Part shown: piece after piece, positions 33,701 to 36,321 of the stretch | How the letters are laid out: each line of letters starts with the position of its first letter | How positions within the stretch are numbered: the first letter of the stretch is position 1 | IMG/VR virus record: IMGVR_UViG_3300005613_000206 | Coordinates: 1-36,321 of that record | DNA from: a virus | Strand: one strand, 5' to 3' | DNA length: 36,321 bases | Position numbers and translations under genes: made by a program | The notes under the pieces: generated by a model | Told to the model about the DNA's origin: nothing | What the model saw: only the letters and a program-made list of their open reading frames with translations | Databases searched by the model: none

Positions 33701-33867
33701 AACCAAGTATTGTTTGAGTCTTTTTCAATAACATCTTTGATAGAAACTCTTAAATCTACTTTTGTTGTTCCACCAGGATCATCATTGTCTCGAATTGCTA
33801 TCTCAGTTATATAAACCTTGGGCAATATCGAGTCCGTCAATGAACTGGTATCTATATTATCAGCCAT
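30709..33867 (-). CDS. Very large virion structural protein, family not recognised
   Basis: The 1052-residue product begins MADNIDTSSLTDSILPKVYITEIAIRDND. It is a mixture of beta-rich and charged segments (for example WFYNSDFTKYLKVVVFQ near residue 55, KYFMTFDLPKKDHLNYWAFVQADLV near 150-175) with no catalytic motif, signal or transmembrane segment that I can see. Its size, its place between fibre and other structural genes, and its 12-nt spacing from the FN3-containing gene suggest a baseplate or tail-tip component. Nothing diagnostic distinguishes between these. The start follows AAGGGA. A motif variant lies upstream. Confidence 0.8.
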   Translation of the reverse strand: MADNIDTSSLTDSILPKVYITEIAIRDNDDPGGTTKVDLRVSIKDVIEKDSNNTWFYNSDFTKYLKVVVFQSNSSTLTDSLNSDKPYEHTTNMTKETYPSFFEFILSRGDKYEYPDFTRIDTSVESVVGSGNTFDIKKFSSTTATTGQKIYEIKYFMTFDLPKKDHLNYWAFVQADLVQMAADYGLSLIDLTSTISSVTQERAITDGETVKFIDVYYDETTGAQWLGSVYLSEDGLTYKSGKPLPRLVGPPQDNPASKNLRKETVPNNILKDYRQITQTQQALPNLKPALREFQKSTKKLLNRDQLHFDSEESYVSTAYLSPTREGDVNLLFQVDLRKMVRQQSAFGSLFEIPNPTPAMLGAREEIYRLSVIKNLKILRRRISKVKSINRLGTKVDSFLFDASRNIEETLIYSADVDGTLEKKENNNFALKEVPNLRMSENTRAFTVSDNQMSGVTDGFYQYGVEIEAEDGSVIFLNNQLDKLIEAQKGLQLYYQDSLSARYLLEDGSFSEEFSNKYKTLEQEPWKASIDAFVDVYSSIVPVGGSTIRRPGRQTKDTETLAINLLSMTNPENGSSQGIYAFLKIINSVVDYLETTLDSKRIVKQSSFNLTKSSTKNVAKVSSLGIKKFFKNVHDSNIYRDVGFDFLGKEGKQEYGTKAILFEDMFRRADEETQIYWTSTDMEALTETLINERTPGGDNVSINDDSLFNLTKTRLAYLTPANILANPLTLGRIDAGSKLWDTTYYNSIAAKIVAIQGSGTPIFSPSNTFPEGFQDSRDRALENVLSQLGVIIVDSEEQSTTTDTPNSAVSIPAGNLFGSADPVNQIIQTRTFNEAETDNSEIEQRKKTAVKNKVLENKFALGNILVNNLTATQALGFSDSASKKSNFKPAKINSLQQYDLLNPVNVVDSLRNSPLDSVTIDQVPNQTRSLIFASTTAVKNDWSKLEQDPLKSPETAQMMRFNYETIAKISVFAGFEKDKDGNNIIMKPKFEMLTDEVVQAATESQRVLLCKMELYKNDILNIGAYSESQMPIYDGVFLLTLNETLLDQRVAQQ

Positions 33868-33883
33868 TTTGAAAATCCCTTAA

Positions 33884-33893
33884 TATAAATACT
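33884..33893 (-). promoter_or_regulatory. Variant of the repeated upstream motif, AGTATTTATA
   Basis: It differs from ACTATTTATT at two positions and lies 17 nt before the start of the 1052-aa gene, in the only gap between it and the upstream fibre gene. On the plus strand this copy contains an exact TATAAATA. Confidence 0.4.
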
Positions 33894-33920
33894 GCTGAAT
33901 ATAAAATATTGGTCACTTAT

Positions 33921-36321
33921 CTAAACTGAGACCTTGGCAACTTCAACGACAGCAACCCATTTGACATTGGTTCCACCGCCTGCGCCAACATTCTGTACTT
34001 CAAGTTTAAGAGAACCATTTGTTGTATCGGCAGTTGCTGTGAATGTCCAAGTAGCAGCACCTCCGGTGGCTCCGGTCTCGGTAGTATTGGTACCAACAAT
34101 TGCCGTAGTGGCAGCACCAGTGTCCCTGGTGATTCCACCTCTAACATGCCACCAAGCAGAATCAGTACCAGAAGTATATTCCTTAGCGGTTACCATAATA
34201 TTGAAAGTATACATACTATCGTCATCGAGTGTCAACCTTAGTGTGGACCCATTTAAGAATAGCTCAGTTGCCGTAGCATCGGTTGTAAGGTTTCTTGCGA
34301 CAAATCTTGAATATTGAGCGTCACCGTTGGTAGCGAAGCGACCAGAAGAATGAGAACGCTGACCCCAGCGATCAGAAACGGCACGGAAGCCATGCGCAAG
34401 ACCGTAATCTTCGCTGACTGTGTTATTATTACCGCCAATAGCAACACCATAAGTGGCAGCAGCGGTAACTGAGTTTCCTGAGCCGCCAACAATTGTCGCA
34501 ACGACACCAGCACAGGATAAGCTGGTTCCACCAACAGTCGTAGCAAATTGCCCAGTGGCACTGTTAGAACTTCCGCCGAAGATGCTGGATAGTTGTCCCG
34601 AGGCGGTACTACCTACACCGCCATAAATTGACGAATTAGCACCGCTGGCGGTATTACTGTCACCCATTGCGAGGGCATAATTGTTCGAGGCGACCGAACC
34701 AGAACCAGCAGCAAGGGTATAGATACCCGAAGCAATATTCGTTTCGCCGCCGAGAACGATAGCCTCCTGCCCAGAGGCTGTATTGCCTTGTCCGGCGACA
34801 ACAGCGGCATTGACGCCAGAGGCTGTATTGTCTTGACCGCCAAGAATACCCGCTCGACCAGCACTAACTACATTATTTGTACCACCAACGACAGCACAAT
34901 AATCATTAGAGGCTGTATTCGCAAAGCCGCCGAGGATGACCGCGTAATCATCGCCGAGCGTGATCTTGTTATAGCGTCCAGCAAATATTCCCGAATAGTC
35001 TCCTCTATCATTGTAGTTGTCTGCGCCACCAGCAACAATACCATAATCAGCACCATTAATATCGTTATTGTTACCTCCGATAATAACAGAACCTGACTTG
35101 GCTGTCGAGAATCCATTTGTCATAGAGGCTCCGGTGCCTCCGATGACCGCAGAATTGAAATATCTACTTATTTGGTTATTGTTACCACCCAAAATAGCAG
35201 CATATTTAGAATCAGAACTGATAGAATGGTTATCTCCGATGGCGAAACTTGAACTTCCTGCTGTTGTGCTTGTTTTACCAAGTGCGACGGCATAATCGCC
35301 AGAAGCGACAGCACCAGAGCCACCAGCGATAGCGCCGATGCCTGATGCCGTATTGTTTTCGCCAGCGAGAACGATACCATAATTTGCTGAAACTGTGTTA
35401 TTTTGACCACCGATAGCGGCACCATAATCTGCCGAAACAGTGTTTCCTTCACCGACGAAGACACCGCCCCAATCTGCTGAGACAGAGTTGTTTTGACCTG
35501 CCACAATACCGCCATATGGGGCAGCAAAAGTGACTGAGTTACCTCTTCCGCCGACGATAGTAGTATATGTGCCAGCAGAATTATTGGTATTTCCACCAAG
35601 AACCGTTGCCCAAGCATTCCCTGCTATGTTTGATTGTCCACCAATAGCGGCGGCGGCGAATGATGTAGCCTGATTGGATGAACCAGCGATGACTCCTGCA
35701 TAGTTTCCACCAGCCTGGTTTCCACTACCTCCTCCGACGAAAGAAAAGTCGCCATTAGCAGAAACGGTATTGCTCTGTCCGCCTACGATTGCTGCGTGTT
35801 CAGCATTGGAATTAATTGTGTTAGATTGTCCACCAAAAATTCCTGCATATTCAGAGGTAGAATCAACAGAGTTGGATGTTCCGAATGCGAAACTTGATGT
35901 TGCTGGGGCACTGGATCCACTACCGAATGCAGCCGCATACTTACCAGCCGTATTATCAGCACCGCCGACAATAAGATTTTCGCCGAAGCGCCCATAACTC
36001 GCAGAAATAGTATTGACATGAAGTTCTCTTACTGTGCTTGCGGCGGAGCCAATATCATATGAGTTATCCACTTCTGGAAGAATGTCTCCGCCTACTGAGC
36101 CTGTCCAAGTTGGAAATTGTTCAGAAGGACCAATGGCATCGATTTGCGATTGAAGCCCAGAGTCAGCGGTGGATCGAGTGACCTCTTCGGTGGAAATACG
36201 TGCCGTGAGGCTTGAAGTGGAGCCGGAGACAGAGCCAGAAAGGTTGTTGATTGAAAGTTGGAGGGCACTATCAGCGGTGGATCGAGTGACCTCTTCGGTG
36301 GAAATACGTGCCGTGAGGCTG
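33921..36321 (-). CDS. Partial giant fibre/adhesin: coiled-coil stalk, YadA-like beta-roll, C-terminal tip
   Basis: The frame is open from the TAG stop at 33921 to the window edge, giving 799 visible residues; I decoded the upstream part to the edge and found no stop. The real start lies outside. The first 83 visible residues repeat SLTARISTEEVTRSTAD and end in a linker. A YDIGSAASTVRELHVNTIS segment follows, typical of phage fibre shafts. Then about 525 residues form roughly 30 short units of GGxxNTVSxxYGxxxGGxN type, as in the left-handed beta-roll of trimeric autotransporter heads. The last 160 residues form a tip with RFATNGDAQYSRFVARN, ATELFLNGS and TAKEYTSG segments. It probably forms a trimeric host-adhesion fibre; the receptor is unknown. 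Confidence 0.9.
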   Translation of the reverse strand, partial: SLTARISTEEVTRSTADSALQLSINNLSGSVSGSTSSLTARISTEEVTRSTADSGLQSQIDAIGPSEQFPTWTGSVGGDILPEVDNSYDIGSAASTVRELHVNTISASYGRFGENLIVGGADNTAGKYAAAFGSGSSAPATSSFAFGTSNSVDSTSEYAGIFGGQSNTINSNAEHAAIVGGQSNTVSANGDFSFVGGGSGNQAGGNYAGVIAGSSNQATSFAAAAIGGQSNIAGNAWATVLGGNTNNSAGTYTTIVGGRGNSVTFAAPYGGIVAGQNNSVSADWGGVFVGEGNTVSADYGAAIGGQNNTVSANYGIVLAGENNTASGIGAIAGGSGAVASGDYAVALGKTSTTAGSSSFAIGDNHSISSDSKYAAILGGNNNQISRYFNSAVIGGTGASMTNGFSTAKSGSVIIGGNNNDINGADYGIVAGGADNYNDRGDYSGIFAGRYNKITLGDDYAVILGGFANTASNDYCAVVGGTNNVVSAGRAGILGGQDNTASGVNAAVVAGQGNTASGQEAIVLGGETNIASGIYTLAAGSGSVASNNYALAMGDSNTASGANSSIYGGVGSTASGQLSSIFGGSSNSATGQFATTVGGTSLSCAGVVATIVGGSGNSVTAAATYGVAIGGNNNTVSEDYGLAHGFRAVSDRWGQRSHSSGRFATNGDAQYSRFVARNLTTDATATELFLNGSTLRLTLDDDSMYTFNIMVTAKEYTSGTDSAWWHVRGGITRDTGAATTAIVGTNTTETGATGGAATWTFTATADTTNGSLKLEVQNVGAGGGTNVKWVAVVEVAKVSV
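34403..35981 (-). repeat. YadA-like beta-roll repeat region
   Basis: About thirty degenerate units of 14-18 residues repeat G-G-x-x-N-x-(V/A)-S-x-x-Y-(G/A)-x-(V/I/A). The DNA is accordingly repetitive and enriched for plus-strand runs encoding ACCGCC/CCGCC on the coding complement. The unit length varies, as in real beta-roll heads with loops. Confidence 0.85.
36163..36320 (-). repeat. Exact 50-bp direct repeat in the fibre stalk (108-bp period)
   Basis: Positions 36163-36212 and 36271-36320 are identical over 50 bp, coding for the stalk unit SLTARISTEEVTRSTAD. The period is 36 residues, which is twice the 18-residue unit of the 832-aa fibre. The copy at the edge suggests the array continues beyond the window. 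Confidence 0.95.

Noticed and set aside
35168-35617. Alternate minus-strand frames within the beta-roll (also 33917-34147, 34253-34561)
   Set aside because: Leu/Val-rich products of repetitive DNA read out of frame; the main frame is clearly the structured one.
36069-36071. GTG at 36071 as start of the beta-roll fibre
   Set aside because: The frame is open further to the window edge with conserved coiled-coil repeats, so this codon is an internal Val.

Overview
The window is a stretch of a tailed-phage genome (Caudoviricetes) with a T4-like contractile-tail virion plan. Every supported gene is on the minus strand, so transcription runs from position 36321 towards 1. Genes are tightly packed: many junctions overlap by 1 to 17 nt or are separated by fewer than 15 nt, and no gene-free stretch exceeds about 215 nt. 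I saw no tRNA or rRNA genes, CRISPR array, insertion sequence or integrase. The T4-type assignments (large terminase, portal, prohead protease, scaffold, major capsid, three neck/tail-completion proteins) come from motifs and residue patterns read by eye. No host marker is present. Gene style and the bS21-like gene would fit a large myophage of an aquatic Gram-negative bacterium, but that is inference.

Layout in transcription order: (1) 36321-33921, the C-terminal part of a giant fibre/adhesin with a coiled-coil stalk and a YadA-like beta-roll. (2) 33867-25083, five virion structural genes of unassigned role, including an FN3-like protein and a pair of related proteins. (3) 25079-20438, a DNA-recombination block: RuvC-like resolvase, DnaG-like primase, and one polypeptide fusing the SbcD nuclease to the SbcC ATPase (T4 gp47+gp46 equivalents). 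(4) 20299-16486, two fibre genes sharing a duplicated C-terminal module of about 330 residues. (5) 16416-14978, small membrane/coiled-coil genes resembling a lysis cassette, and a zinc-ribbon protein. (6) 14977-4624, packaging and head: a 169-aa protein, large terminase, portal, two conserved unknowns, a membrane protein, prohead protease, a small unknown, a bS21-like protein, a probable head protein, scaffold and major capsid protein, ended by an intrinsic terminator. (7) 4530-1199, neck/tail completion: gp13-like, gp15-like and gp14-like proteins, then a small protein duplicating the C-terminal domain of the gp14-like protein. (8) 984-1, the N-terminal part of another coiled-coil fibre.

Together the genes cover DNA debranching and packaging, capsid assembly and maturation, head-tail joining, and host adsorption. 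Tail sheath, tube, baseplate, polymerase and helicase genes were not found and are presumably outside. The main points of interest are the SbcD-SbcC fusion, the bS21 homologue inside the head cluster, the surface-type domain fused to a neck protein with a free copy next door, the repeat-rich fibre family (at least four genes), and a recurring 10-nt motif just upstream of several start codons.
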